Shown: positions 47,624-57,781, counted from the first letter of the stretch. The stretch: DNA of 64,000 nt from Aquirufa ecclesiirivi (GCF_011250515.1 NZ_JAANOP010000006.1:124001-188000); one strand, 5' to 3'. Notes: generated by a model from the letters alone, not told the origin. Made by a program: numbers and translations.

Positions 47624-50065
47624 CTATTTCATCGTAATGACACTGATGCCAGCACCTCCACGGTCAGCATGCTCATCCTGAACCTGCTTAATTTGAGCGT
47701 AGCGTTTTAATTGTTCTCTGACCAAACTCCGTAAGATACCATCTCCCTTGCCATGCAATATGCGCACTTCGGGTGCTCCTAAAAGTAGCACATCATTGAT
47801 GTATTGATCCAAAGTTACCCAGACTTCCTCTCCTCTTTTACCTCGTAAATCCAGCGTTAAGCTAAATTGAGCCATCCTATCATTAATATCAATGCCTTTT
47901 AATGGAGAAGTTTTTGTTTTCTCCGATTTAGGCGCTTGTACTTTTTGTAAGCGCTTTAACTTGATTGTCGAGCTAATAGAGCCCAATGCCAGTAAAGCAT
48001 CTTTTCCTTTAATTTCCAATACTTGTCCTACGGTGGGGTCACTTCCTCCATCTTGAATCGCCACCCAATCACCTACGGTAATGGGACCGCTAATGACCTT
48101 GACTACAGGATTCGAAGAGGGTTTTGGTTTTACGGGGGCTTCAATCAGTGATTTTTGCGCAAAATCATCCAACTTCTCTCGAATTACTTTGGTTGCTTCC
48201 TTGCCTGCCGCCTTTTCTTTGATTTCTCGAATGGTTTGCTCAATGCGTTGATTGGCTTCTTTGACCAATTGCTTGGCTTCAGCTTTAGCCTTATTAATGA
48301 TGTTTTTTTGCTCATCTTGCAAATGATTTTTCAAGTGCTCATACTGTTGCTTGATGGCATCTACTTGTTCATTTTGAAGACTAAGGCTATTGTTTTTACT
48401 CTGCCAAATCTGCTTTTCAGTTTCTGTTTCTAATAATAATTTATCAAAATCGACCTGCTTTTTGCCCAATTTTTTCCGGGCATTTTCAATGATCCCTGCT
48501 GGTAAACCTATTTTTTGGGCAATTTCAAAGGCGAATGAACTACCCGGTTTTCCCATATCGAGTATAAACATGGGTTCCAAATGGGCGGTATCATAGCGCA
48601 TAGCGGCATTGAACAATCCTTCTTTTCGATCGGCTAAACTTTTCAAATTGCCAAAGTGGGTATTGATAGCCCCATAGCAACCTTTATCGGCTAATTTCTC
48701 TAGGATTGCTTCTGCAATAGCTCCACCCAAAGAGGGTTCGGTACCTGTTCCAAATTCATCCACCAGCACTAAGGTTTTGGCATTGGCATGTTGAAGGAAG
48801 TAGCGCATATTACTCAAGTGAGAACTATAGGTACTTAATTCATTTTCTAAATTCTGCTCATCCCCCATATCTAGGAAAATTTGCTGAAAGAAACCCATGC
48901 TAGAACCTTCTTCAATAGGAACCAAACAGCCCGATTGGAAGAGATATTGTAAAAGTCCAACCGTACTAAGTGTCACTGATTTACCTCCTGCATTAGGCCC
49001 TGAAACCACCATGAGGCGCTTTTTTTCGTCCAAATGAATCGACAATGGCTTGATTTTCTTGCCTATTTTCTCCAAAGATTTTTCCAACAAAGGATGACGG
49101 GCATTTCGCCAGTCTAAACTTGGGATCTCTTGTAGATGAGGTAAAATGGCACGGTGCTCTTGAGCCCATAGGGCTTTAGCACGTATAAAATCAATTAATC
49201 CTAACCACTGTAGCCATTGAGCCAGCATTGGGACCATGGGTCTAACTCGGTCCGACAAACGTGAAAGTATTTGAATGATCTCTCTTTTTTCAGCGGACTC
49301 CAATGATTTAATTTCATTATTGGCCGTTAGGGCATCGGCTGGTTCTAGAAAGACCGTTTTACCAGTGTCGGATTCATCTTGGACAAAGCCTTTAATTTTA
49401 CGTTTATGTTCGGCGGCTAAAGGAATCACCATCCGTCCATTCCGAAGCGTCAATGAGAAATCCTTAGAAATCCAGCCTTGTTGTTGCGCTTGATTCAATA
49501 AGCTATCCAACTTCTTTCTCAGGCCTTGCTCTTCCGCATTTTTTTTCCGTCGAATCTCACCCAATTCGGAAGAAGCATTTTCTTTAATTTGCCCATTGGC
49601 ATCAAAAACTCTCCCTAATTCCTGAAGTACAGGCAATAATTGCATGTAATCTTGATCGGATATTTCAGCAATTTTCTGGGAATATTGGCGGGTTAATTGA
49701 TGTAATTCTGGGTAGCTTTCTGCATCCAATAAATGAAAGAAGCGAATGCATTGATATAGTACTTCTAATCCTCTTTGCCAATCTCTCCATTGGTCAGCTG
49801 ATAAGTAATTGCCTTCCAATGTTAAGGGGGCGAGCCAAGGACGTAAATCATAGTAATCTACTTGTGGCCATTCACCTCCACGCTCAGCCATCAATTGCTT
49901 CATTTCATGCACTTGATTGACCCATTGTTTCACCAAAGGGAATCGGTTCGAAAAGCGCATTTTCTCCGCAAATTCTACTCCCATCTGGCTGAGACATGCC
50001 GCTTTGATATCGGCCTGAACATGGCTAAAGCCAATTTTGTCGGCTAATCCTTCTGGGTAATTCAT
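47624..50065 (-). CDS. mutS2: MutS2 endonuclease / ribosome-rescue ATPase
   Basis: An 813-residue MutS2: a core and lever region at about residues 1-290, an ATPase with Walker A GPNAGGKS at about 350-360 and DEFGTGTEPS near 430, a long coiled coil at about 520-640, a KOW-like region, and a C-terminal Smr domain with LDLRGKRGEEV and the HGKGDGILR nuclease loop. MutS2 suppresses recombination in some bacteria and recognises collided ribosomes in Bacillus. It overlaps the dehydrogenase upstream by four bases. Confidence 0.95.
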   Translation of the reverse strand: MNYPEGLADKIGFSHVQADIKAACLSQMGVEFAEKMRFSNRFPLVKQWVNQVHEMKQLMAERGGEWPQVDYYDLRPWLAPLTLEGNYLSADQWRDWQRGLEVLYQCIRFFHLLDAESYPELHQLTRQYSQKIAEISDQDYMQLLPVLQELGRVFDANGQIKENASSELGEIRRKKNAEEQGLRKKLDSLLNQAQQQGWISKDFSLTLRNGRMVIPLAAEHKRKIKGFVQDESDTGKTVFLEPADALTANNEIKSLESAEKREIIQILSRLSDRVRPMVPMLAQWLQWLGLIDFIRAKALWAQEHRAILPHLQEIPSLDWRNARHPLLEKSLEKIGKKIKPLSIHLDEKKRLMVVSGPNAGGKSVTLSTVGLLQYLFQSGCLVPIEEGSSMGFFQQIFLDMGDEQNLENELSTYSSHLSNMRYFLQHANAKTLVLVDEFGTGTEPSLGGAIAEAILEKLADKGCYGAINTHFGNLKSLADRKEGLFNAAMRYDTAHLEPMFILDMGKPGSSFAFEIAQKIGLPAGIIENARKKLGKKQVDFDKLLLETETEKQIWQSKNNSLSLQNEQVDAIKQQYEHLKNHLQDEQKNIINKAKAEAKQLVKEANQRIEQTIREIKEKAAGKEATKVIREKLDDFAQKSLIEAPVKPKPSSNPVVKVISGPITVGDWVAIQDGGSDPTVGQVLEIKGKDALLALGSISSTIKLKRLQKVQAPKSEKTKTSPLKGIDINDRMAQFSLTLDLRGKRGEEVWVTLDQYINDVLLLGAPEVRILHGKGDGILRSLVREQLKRYAQIKQVQDEHADRGGAGISVITMK

Positions 50066-50988
50066 GCAGTATAAAAGGCTTTAATTTTGGCAAGAAGTAC
50101 CTCGTTGATTTTGCGGTAACTTTCGTTTGTCCATCCAGCTACGTGTGGACTGAATAGGGTAGCAGGAAACGAACTGATTTTGTTGAAAAGTGCTTTTTCT
50201 TCTTCTGACCAAGTGTTAATTTTTTCATTGGGCAACACATCTAGGATCAATCCTTGAATTTGCCCCTTTTCTAATCCTATTAATAGGGCAGGTAATGGAC
50301 TAATTGCACCACGTGAACTATTAATCAAAACAATCGGCTTTTTGAATTGAGAAAGCCATTGTTCATTCACCATGCCACGCGTTTCATCGGTTAAAGGAAT
50401 ATGCAAAGAAACGATATCTGCCTGATTGAAAATATCCTGCATTTCGGCACTATATTGACTAACAGGCTGGTATTTGTCATAAGCTAAAATGGTTGATCCA
50501 AAGGAGCTCAATCGAAAGGCTACTGATTGCCCCATGTGGCCATAACCAATGATGCCAATGGTTTTACCTGAAATCTCCCAACCTCTATTTCCTTCTCTAT
50601 CCCAAATACCTTGTCGCACTTCTCGGTCAGATTTATGCAAACGATGAGCTAAGCTTAATAATTGACCAATGACATGTTCGGCCACAGCTTCTTTATTTCC
50701 TTCATTCGCGGCAAATACTTCGATATTTCTTTGACTCGCCGCTTCTAAATCAATCAAATCCAAACCTGCGCCAGCTCGGGCGATAAATCGAAGGGAATCG
50801 GCTTTTGCTAGAAATGAAGCATCTATTTTGAGTTTACTCCTTACCACCAAACCCTCAAATATTGGAATTTGATGGATGATTTCCTCTTTGCTCCAAGTAC
50901 TACCATCCACCACAGAAAATTGCATAGCCTCCAAGCCTTGGGCCATGGATTCATGTACTTCATCAATGATTAGGACTTGGGCGGGCAT
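50062..50988 (-). CDS. D-2-hydroxyacid dehydrogenase family protein
   Basis: A 308-residue NAD-dependent dehydrogenase with Rossmann motif GYGHMG at about residues 150-155, catalytic Arg in NSSRGA, Glu in DVLPNEKINT (about residue 250) and His in SPHVAGWT. The family includes phosphoglycerate dehydrogenase (SerA) and erythronate-4-phosphate dehydrogenase (PdxB). It starts one base after pdxA, which makes a role in vitamin B6 synthesis attractive. It lacks the C-terminal dimerisation domain of E. coli PdxB, so this is inference. It overlaps mutS2 by four bases. Confidence 0.85.
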   Translation of the reverse strand: MPAQVLIIDEVHESMAQGLEAMQFSVVDGSTWSKEEIIHQIPIFEGLVVRSKLKIDASFLAKADSLRFIARAGAGLDLIDLEAASQRNIEVFAANEGNKEAVAEHVIGQLLSLAHRLHKSDREVRQGIWDREGNRGWEISGKTIGIIGYGHMGQSVAFRLSSFGSTILAYDKYQPVSQYSAEMQDIFNQADIVSLHIPLTDETRGMVNEQWLSQFKKPIVLINSSRGAISPLPALLIGLEKGQIQGLILDVLPNEKINTWSEEEKALFNKISSFPATLFSPHVAGWTNESYRKINEVLLAKIKAFYTA

Positions 50989-50989
50989 C

Positions 50990-51997
50990 TTATGCTTGCA
51001 TTCTGTTTTTTACTAAATCGAGTGCCAAAAAGATGGCATGCATGAAAGAACTTGGGTCTGCTTCATTTTTACCAGCAATATCATAAGCAGTTCCATGATC
51101 TGGGGATGTTCTAATGATAGGAAGTCCCGCTGTGAAGTTGACACCTGTATCAAAAGCAATGTATTTAAATGGAATCAATCCTTGGTCATGATACATCCCT
51201 AAAACGCCGTCAAATTCTTTGAATTGTGCTTTACCAAAAAAACCATCTGCAGGATAGGGACCAAACACTAAATTTCCTTTGCTCCTAAACTCATCGATGA
51301 CAGGTTGAATGATTTCTAATTCCTCTTTTCCTAATAAGCCAGATTCACCAGCATGTGGGTTTAGTCCTAAAACAGCTAATTTGGGCTTATCGATGGAGAA
51401 ATCTTCCTTTAAACTCTTTAAAAACAAGTTGATTTTATCTTTCAGCAATGCAGCATTCAGGGCATTACTTACTTCTTGCAAAGGCATATGTCCCGTAGCA
51501 ACTCCCATGCGCAGGTTGTCACTCACCATCATCATCAAGGATGATTTAGCATCAAAACGTTCGGTTAAATATTCTGTATGTCCAGGGAAGGAGAATTCCT
51601 CCGATTGGATGTTGTGTTTGTTAATTGGTGCAGTGACCAAAGCCGACAACAAACCACGATCTAAATCTTTGATAGCCAATTCTAAACAATCAAAAGCCGC
51701 TTTTCCAGCTTCTGGAGTTACTTTGCCCGGTTCTACTACCGTGTCCTTATCGTCCCAAGCCTTCATTAAATAACTCTGACCCTCTTGAACCTGATTTAAA
51801 TTATCTATGATTTTAATGGACCAATCTTTCAGTTCTAATTTTTGACGATAAAAATCCAAGACCTTTTTGGAACCATAAATGACAGGCGTACACCATTTCA
51901 AAATTCTTGGGCTACCCAATGCTTTTAAAATGATCTCTGGGCCTATGCCATTGTAATCACCTAGGCTAATACCAATCAAAGGTTTATTTGTGTTCAT
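50990..51997 (-). CDS. pdxA: 4-hydroxythreonine-4-phosphate dehydrogenase
   Basis: PdxA oxidises 4-phosphohydroxythreonine in pyridoxal phosphate synthesis. The 335-residue protein has the metal-binding histidines in FPGHTEYLT, MYHDQGLIPFK and RTSPDHGTAYDIAG, and the family start IGISLGDYNGIGPE. Length is normal. It is the first gene of the minus-strand run and is divergent from pyruvate carboxylase. Confidence 0.95.
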   Translation of the reverse strand: MNTNKPLIGISLGDYNGIGPEIILKALGSPRILKWCTPVIYGSKKVLDFYRQKLELKDWSIKIIDNLNQVQEGQSYLMKAWDDKDTVVEPGKVTPEAGKAAFDCLELAIKDLDRGLLSALVTAPINKHNIQSEEFSFPGHTEYLTERFDAKSSLMMMVSDNLRMGVATGHMPLQEVSNALNAALLKDKINLFLKSLKEDFSIDKPKLAVLGLNPHAGESGLLGKEELEIIQPVIDEFRSKGNLVFGPYPADGFFGKAQFKEFDGVLGMYHDQGLIPFKYIAFDTGVNFTAGLPIIRTSPDHGTAYDIAGKNEADPSSFMHAIFLALDLVKNRMQA

Positions 51998-52159
51998 GCT
52001 TCAAAAATTCAGCCTGCAAGTTAAGAAATTTCGAGGGAAGAGAACTTGATTTTTTTTATGGTCCCTTTTTCAAAAAATAATGTACCGCCAAATTGGTAAC
52101 GAACCCTACAATTATTGTAAATTTTTAATATTTGGCAAATAAAATGGGTCAATAAATGC

Positions 52160-52186
52160 AAAAATGCCAATTATTTTAGCATTTTT
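52160..52186 (+). promoter_or_regulatory. Hairpin upstream of pyruvate carboxylase
   Basis: An 8-bp perfect stem (AAAAATGC / GCATTTTT) with an 11-nt loop lies 25 bases before the start. No consensus promoter was found in the 200-bp gap between pdxA and this gene. It could be an operator or a leader hairpin. Confidence 0.35.
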
Positions 52187-52210
52187 GTTAGAATGCAATA
52201 ATTGAAGATA

Positions 52211-55200
52211 ATGCCAAAGTCATACGTAAGAAAAATTTCTAGTCTCCTTATCGCCAATCGTGGTGAAATCGCTATTCGTATCATGCGTGCTGCTTCCGAG
52301 TTGGGGGTTCGGACCGTCGCTGTTTATACCTTTGAAGATCGGTATTCTCTACACCGTTATAAAGCGGATGAAGCTTATCAAATTGGTAAGGACGATGAGC
52401 CACTAAAACCCTATTTAGATTACGAAGGATTGATTGCCTTGTGTAAAAGCAAAAATATTGATGCGATACATCCGGGATATGGATTTTTATCAGAGAATGT
52501 CAATTTAGCTCGCAGATGTAGGGAAGAAGGAATTGTCTTTGTAGGGCCATCTCCAGAAGCCATGGATGCCTTAGGAGATAAGGTCGCAGCCAAAGTTGCA
52601 GCTATGAAGGCCAATGTTCCCATGATTCAAGATTCTAAAGGGGATTTAGCTGATTATTCTTTGGCTTTGTCCGAAGCCAAACGTATCGGATTTCCTGTGA
52701 TGGTGAAAGCAGCTGCTGGTGGAGGTGGACGTGGTATGCGGGTTGTACGTTTAGAAGAAGATTTAGAAAAAGCTTACAATGAAGCTCGAAATGAGGCAAA
52801 GAATGCTTTTGGAGATGAAACAATTTTCATTGAGAAATTCATTGATCAACCTAAACATATCGAGGTACAGTTACTAGGTGACCAACATGGGAATTTAGTA
52901 CACTTATATGAACGTGATTGCTCTGTACAGCGTCGATTCCAAAAAGTGGTTGAAATAGCTCCTTCTTTTGGTCTTAAAGATGAAACAAAAAAGAAATTAT
53001 ATCAATATGCTTTGTCGATTGGTAAAGCAGTTAATTACTACAATGCCGGGACGGTTGAGTTTTTAGTAGACCGTGATGAGAATATCTATTTCATTGAAGT
53101 TAACCCTCGTGTCCAAGTGGAGCACACGATTACAGAAGAGGTTACTGGAATAGACATTGTTCGTACTCAGATATTAATTGCCCAAAATTACAAACTGTCT
53201 GATCCAGGTATTTATATCCTGTCGCAGGAAGATATTCCATTAAGAGGATTTGCTATCCAGTGTCGTATTACAACTGAGGATCCAACGAATGGCTTCAAGC
53301 CCGACTTTGGTACTATCATTGCCTACCGTAATGCGGCAGGTTTTGGTATCCGTTTAGATGAAGGATCTTCTTATCCAGGAGTAAAAATTTCACCTTATTT
53401 TGATTCTATGTTGGTGAAGGTTTCTGCCAAAGGACGGACATTATTGGGTGCTGCCGAACGTTTAAATCGGGCATTAACAGAGTTTCGTATTCGTGGGGTG
53501 AAAACCAACATTCCTTTTTTAAGAAATGTGATTTCTCATCCAATCTTTCAAAATGGGCAGTGTACGGTTCAATTTATTGATTCGCATCCGGAATTATTTA
53601 AGTTTACCCCAACCAGAGACCGTTCTACCAAGGCCTTACGTTATTTAGGAGAGGTGATTGTCAATGGAAACCCTGACGTAAAGGTTAAACCTACGGCTAG
53701 TTTCAGGCCACCCATTATACCTTACTCGGATGCCTTGTCTGAATTTCCAAAAGGCAACAAGCAGTTGTTGATGGAATTGGGGCCCGAGAAATTTGCGAAG
53801 CATATTCGTGACACAAAACAGGTTTTGTTTACCGATACGACTTTCCGAGATGGACATCAGTCTTTATTAGCGACGCGTGTTCGAACACAAGATATGTTGG
53901 CCGTGGCATCTGGCTTTGCCAAATCTTTCCCTCAATTGTTTTCTATGGAAGTTTGGGGGGGAGCTACTTTCGACGTAGCTATGCGATTCTTACAAGAATC
54001 ACCTTGGAAGCGTTTGCAAGAATTCCGTCAGGCTATGCCAAACATGCTCCTTCAGATGTTGTTCCGCGGGTCTAATGCCGTAGGATATTCAGCTTATCCA
54101 GATAATTTGATTGAGAAGTTTGTGGAGAAATCCTCAGAAGCAGGTATCGATGTCTTTCGAATTTTTGATTCTTTGAACTGGGTGGAGGCAATGAAAGTGT
54201 CTATTCGTGCGGTGCGTGAAAGAACACCAGGTATTGCTGAGGCAGCTATTTGCTATACAGGTGATGTGTTCACCAACGAGAAGTATAATTTACAATATTA
54301 CCTGGATTTAGCTCGTCAGTTAGAAGATGAAGGAGCTCACATGTTGGCCATTAAAGATATGGCAGGTTTATTGAGACCTTTCCAAGCAGAGTTATTAGTT
54401 AAAGAACTTAAAAAAGCAGTGGATATTCCTATTCATTTGCACACGCATGATACGGCTTCCATTCAATCTGCTACTTATTTAAAAGCAATTGAAGCAGGAG
54501 TGGATGTGGTTGATGGAGCATTAGCTGCTATGTCGGGTCTTACTTCCCAGCCGAATTTAAATTCTTTGGTAGCAATGATGCAAGGTCAAGCCAACCAGGA
54601 TTTGCTTGATTTGGATGAGATGAATCAGTATTCCAATTATTGGGAAGCGGTAAGAACTTGGTATACTCCATTTGAATCTGAATTGAAAGCGGGTACTGCT
54701 GAGGTTTATGATAATGAGATTCCGGGTGGACAGTATACTAACTTACGTGGACAGGCTGTGGCTTTGGGTGTAGGAGATAAGTTTGAATTATTGAAAGATA
54801 ATTATACGGAAGCCAATAAGTTGTTTGGCGATATTGTTAAAGTTACACCTTCTTCCAAAGTAGTAGGAGATATGGCTATTTTTATGACAGCCAATTCGTT
54901 GACGGCAGAAGATGTGTATGCCAAAGGAGCTACACTTTCCTTCCCTGAGTCGGTGAAAGATTTCTTCAAAGGCGGATTAGGTCAGCCTTATCAAGGATTC
55001 CCTAAGCAATTGCAGGAAATCATTTTGAAAGGGGAGACCCCAATGGAAGGAAGGCCGAACGACCATTTGGCTCCCATTGACTTTGATAAGGATTTTGCGG
55101 CTTTTCAAGCGAAATTTCCAGATAATGAGGGTGGATTCTATGACTATTTGTCGTACATGATGTATCCGAAAGTATATGAGGATTACTACAAGAATCACCA

Positions 55201-56071
55201 AATTTTTGGCGATCTAACGGCCATGCCAACACCTGCTTTCTTCTATGGCTTAAAGCAAGATGAGGAAATCATGATTACCATTGAGCCGGGAAAAACGATC
55301 ATCGTGAAGTTCTTGCATATGTCAGAACCTGATGAATCTGGTTTGCGCAATGTGACTTTTGAATTGAATGGTCAAGCTCGTCGAATCAAGGTATTAGACA
55401 AAAACATAAAGGTAGAACGCCCACAACATGTGAAGGCTTCTCAAAAAGGAGATATTGGGGCGCCATTACAAGGTCGACTTAGCCGTATTTTGGTGAAACC
55501 AGGGGAAGAGGTGAAGAAAAATGCACCATTGTATGTGATTGAAGCCATGAAGATGGAATCCATTGTTTCGGCACCATTTGAAGGGATCATTGGTAATGTT
55601 GTATTGCATGAGGGAACCGTAGTAGAGCAAGAGGATTTAGTATTAACCTTAGAGGAGGCTAAATTACCAGAACCTAATGTGGAGGAATACTTATTTGTAT
55701 ATGGTACGCTTCGTCGTGATTGTGGTAATGACTTACATCGTTTATTGGCCAGAAATTCCGATTATGTGGGTATGGCAACGTATCAAGGTCGTATGTACCA
55801 AGTCGCGGATTATCCAGGTATTATAGCTTCTGATGATCAGAAAGATCAAGTAATCGGGGAGTTGTATTTATTATCTAATACCATTAAACTCCTGAGTGTC
55901 TTGGATGAGTATGAGGAATTTGATGCCGATAAGCCTGATAAGAGTTTGTTTGTTAGAACTAAAGTTCAGGTTCAATTGAATGGACAAGAGGTAGAAAGTT
56001 ATGCTTATTTGTACAACAGACCTACTCAAGCCAATACGGAAATTGTTTCAGGAGATTATTTAAAGAAGTAA
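52211..56071 (+). CDS. Pyruvate carboxylase with C-terminal gamma-glutamylcyclotransferase-like domain
   Basis: A 1,286-residue fusion starting at the ATG at 52211; an in-frame TTG lies at 52202. Residues 1 to about 460 are a biotin carboxylase with AAAGGGGRGMR. Residues about 535 to 1,070 are a carboxyltransferase with TDTTFRDGHQSLLATRVRT. A biotinyl domain follows with the biotin Lys1114 in EAMKMES. All the parts for ATP-dependent carboxylation of pyruvate to oxaloacetate are present. Standard proteins end at about 1,150, but this frame continues without a stop. Residues 1160-1286 are a GGCT/AIG2-like domain: YLFVYGTLRR, GMATYQGRMYQV and LDEYEEFD with the expected acidic residue (Glu1235). 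The role of the added domain is unknown. The next gene starts one base after the stop. Confidence 0.9.
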   Translation: MPKSYVRKISSLLIANRGEIAIRIMRAASELGVRTVAVYTFEDRYSLHRYKADEAYQIGKDDEPLKPYLDYEGLIALCKSKNIDAIHPGYGFLSENVNLARRCREEGIVFVGPSPEAMDALGDKVAAKVAAMKANVPMIQDSKGDLADYSLALSEAKRIGFPVMVKAAAGGGGRGMRVVRLEEDLEKAYNEARNEAKNAFGDETIFIEKFIDQPKHIEVQLLGDQHGNLVHLYERDCSVQRRFQKVVEIAPSFGLKDETKKKLYQYALSIGKAVNYYNAGTVEFLVDRDENIYFIEVNPRVQVEHTITEEVTGIDIVRTQILIAQNYKLSDPGIYILSQEDIPLRGFAIQCRITTEDPTNGFKPDFGTIIAYRNAAGFGIRLDEGSSYPGVKISPYFDSMLVKVSAKGRTLLGAAERLNRALTEFRIRGVKTNIPFLRNVISHPIFQNGQCTVQFIDSHPELFKFTPTRDRSTKALRYLGEVIVNGNPDVKVKPTASFRPPIIPYSDALSEFPKGNKQLLMELGPEKFAKHIRDTKQVLFTDTTFRDGHQSLLATRVRTQDMLAVASGFAKSFPQLFSMEVWGGATFDVAMRFLQESPWKRLQEFRQAMPNMLLQMLFRGSNAVGYSAYPDNLIEKFVEKSSEAGIDVFRIFDSLNWVEAMKVSIRAVRERTPGIAEAAICYTGDVFTNEKYNLQYYLDLARQLEDEGAHMLAIKDMAGLLRPFQAELLVKELKKAVDIPIHLHTHDTASIQSATYLKAIEAGVDVVDGALAAMSGLTSQPNLNSLVAMMQGQANQDLLDLDEMNQYSNYWEAVRTWYTPFESELKAGTAEVYDNEIPGGQYTNLRGQAVALGVGDKFELLKDNYTEANKLFGDIVKVTPSSKVVGDMAIFMTANSLTAEDVYAKGATLSFPESVKDFFKGGLGQPYQGFPKQLQEIILKGETPMEGRPNDHLAPIDFDKDFAAFQAKFPDNEGGFYDYLSYMMYPKVYEDYYKNHQIFGDLTAMPTPAFFYGLKQDEEIMITIEPGKTIIVKFLHMSEPDESGLRNVTFELNGQARRIKVLDKNIKVERPQHVKASQKGDIGAPLQGRLSRILVKPGEEVKKNAPLYVIEAMKMESIVSAPFEGIIGNVVLHEGTVVEQEDLVLTLEEAKLPEPNVEEYLFVYGTLRRDCGNDLHRLLARNSDYVGMATYQGRMYQVADYPGIIASDDQKDQVIGELYLLSNTIKLLSVLDEYEEFDADKPDKSLFVRTKVQVQLNGQEVESYAYLYNRPTQANTEIVSGDYLKK

Positions 56072-56072
56072 G

Positions 56073-56819
56073 ATGAAAGTATTCTTTGGTATTTTATTAT
56101 GCTTTGTTTCCTGTCATTTATGGGCACAAAAAGCCTTGCTGAAAGCACATGCTCACAATGATTATGAGCATTCAAAGCCTTTCTATGAAGCATTTAACTT
56201 AGGCTTTGGCTCCATCGAGGCAGATGTATATTCCATCAAAGGAGAATTGCTGGTAGCTCATGATGTGAAAGATGTGAAAGCAGATAGAACGTTAAAGACT
56301 TTGTACATTGATCCCATTGTAAAAGTTTTGTCGGAAAATAGACAAGGAAATTTTCATCAGTTTCTCATTGATTTTAAAACAAGTGCGGATTCTACTTTAC
56401 CCGTTTTGATAAAGGCCTTGGAACCTCATAAAGATTTGTTTATTCAAAGAGGACTAAGAATTGTGATATCAGGCAACCGGCCAGCGATTAAAAATTATGT
56501 CTTGTATCCCACTTGGATTACATTTGATGGTCGTTCTACAGAAATATATCCAGCAGGCTTAGGGAATCGTGTAGTTTTAGAAAGTGAATCTTTATACAAA
56601 TTTGGCGCATGGAGTGGTCAAGGTCCCATGAGTCCTGAATTGAAAGAGAAATTGAAAGCATATGTAGAAAGAGTACATGCCCAAGGCAGGAAATTACGCT
56701 TATGGGCTACACCTGATAGTTTGCTGGGTTATCAAACTTTGTATGATTTAGGAGTGGATTATATTGGAACTGACCATTTAAGTGAATTAGCCGATTTCTT
56801 GCGATTAGCTGTTAAGTAG
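56073..56819 (+). CDS. PI-PLC/glycerophosphodiester phosphodiesterase-like protein, secreted
   Basis: A 248-residue protein with a signal peptide (residues 1-18, ending LWAQ) and a TIM-barrel of the GDPD/PI-PLC type (AIM6-like). It has the catalytic-type residues KAHAHNDYEHSKPF and IEADVYSIKGELLVAHD. The C-terminal LRLWATPDSLLGYQTLYDLGVDYIGTDH matches GDPD proteins. It would cleave a phosphodiester outside the cytoplasm, but the substrate is unknown. Its start is one base after pyruvate carboxylase. Confidence 0.82.
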   Translation: MKVFFGILLCFVSCHLWAQKALLKAHAHNDYEHSKPFYEAFNLGFGSIEADVYSIKGELLVAHDVKDVKADRTLKTLYIDPIVKVLSENRQGNFHQFLIDFKTSADSTLPVLIKALEPHKDLFIQRGLRIVISGNRPAIKNYVLYPTWITFDGRSTEIYPAGLGNRVVLESESLYKFGAWSGQGPMSPELKEKLKAYVERVHAQGRKLRLWATPDSLLGYQTLYDLGVDYIGTDHLSELADFLRLAVK

Positions 56820-56859
56820 AATAAACAAAACCTTACCTTTACTTTATAAACCTACAACT

Positions 56860-57762
56860 ATGATTAAGCGTCGGGAGTTTCTCCAGCAAAGTTCTTTATT
56901 AGCCATCATGGCTTCTTTTCCTGCTTCAGCGGCAAGTTCGTCCTTCAAAATGGGTTATTCTGCCATTACTTGGGGAGGAAAAGATGATCAAGCCATTTTG
57001 GATATAGCTTCATTGGGATTCAAAGGGATTCAGTTGAGAGCCAATTCTTATACCAAATACAAAGATAATCCTCAGGAATTAAAGGCTTTATTGGATGCTT
57101 CTAAGCTTCAATTAGTGATGTTTTCTAGTGGAAATGTGGAGATAGATCCTGCTAAAGTTCCTGCTTCGATTGAACAACATGTAAATCATGCCAAGTTTGT
57201 CAAAGCTTTAGGTGGGGATTCTATACAGTTAACGAATAGTTTACGTAAGAAAGGCGAGGTCCCTAGTCAAGAGGATTTATTGAAATTAGCTGAAGTGATG
57301 AATGAAATTGGCCGAAGAACCCAAGAAGTGGGTGTTCAAGCGACTTACCATAATCATATGAATCAGTTTGGAGAGACGCCTGAAGAGGTAGACACTTTGG
57401 TTAAGCATATGAATCCAGCTTATTTACGTTTGTTATTAGATGTGGCTCATTATCATCAAGGTGGAGGCAAGCCAGCGGAGGCTGTTTTGAAATATAGGAA
57501 AATCATTCATTCGTTTCATATTAAGGATGTAGAGAGTCCGATTAAAGGACAAGAAACGAATCCAGCTTCATATAAATTTGTGGAACTTGGACAAGGTAAT
57601 GTGGATATGAAAGGTATTTTCAATAATATTAGAAAAATCAAGTTTAAAGGATGGGCCATTGTTGAATTGGATAGTGTCCCAGATAAAGCGAAAAGTCCAT
57701 TGCAATGCGGTACTATCAGTCGAGATTTTTTACGCGATACCATCAACTATAAGTTTGTGTAA
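56860..57762 (+). CDS. Sugar phosphate isomerase/epimerase-like TIM-barrel protein, Tat-exported
   Basis: A 300-residue AP-endonuclease-2-like TIM barrel. A twin-arginine-type signal (MIKRREFLQQSSLLAIM) is at the start. Metal-site residues in YHNHMNQFG, LLDVAHYHQGGG and SFHIKDV are those of xylose-isomerase-like barrels, and the C-terminal VELDS supplies the glutamate. It acts on a sugar or inositol-type substrate. It lies 20 bases before an MFS gene on the same strand. Confidence 0.85.
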   Translation: MIKRREFLQQSSLLAIMASFPASAASSSFKMGYSAITWGGKDDQAILDIASLGFKGIQLRANSYTKYKDNPQELKALLDASKLQLVMFSSGNVEIDPAKVPASIEQHVNHAKFVKALGGDSIQLTNSLRKKGEVPSQEDLLKLAEVMNEIGRRTQEVGVQATYHNHMNQFGETPEEVDTLVKHMNPAYLRLLLDVAHYHQGGGKPAEAVLKYRKIIHSFHIKDVESPIKGQETNPASYKFVELGQGNVDMKGIFNNIRKIKFKGWAIVELDSVPDKAKSPLQCGTISRDFLRDTINYKFV

Positions 57763-57781
57763 ATGCCTCAATTAGTATAAA

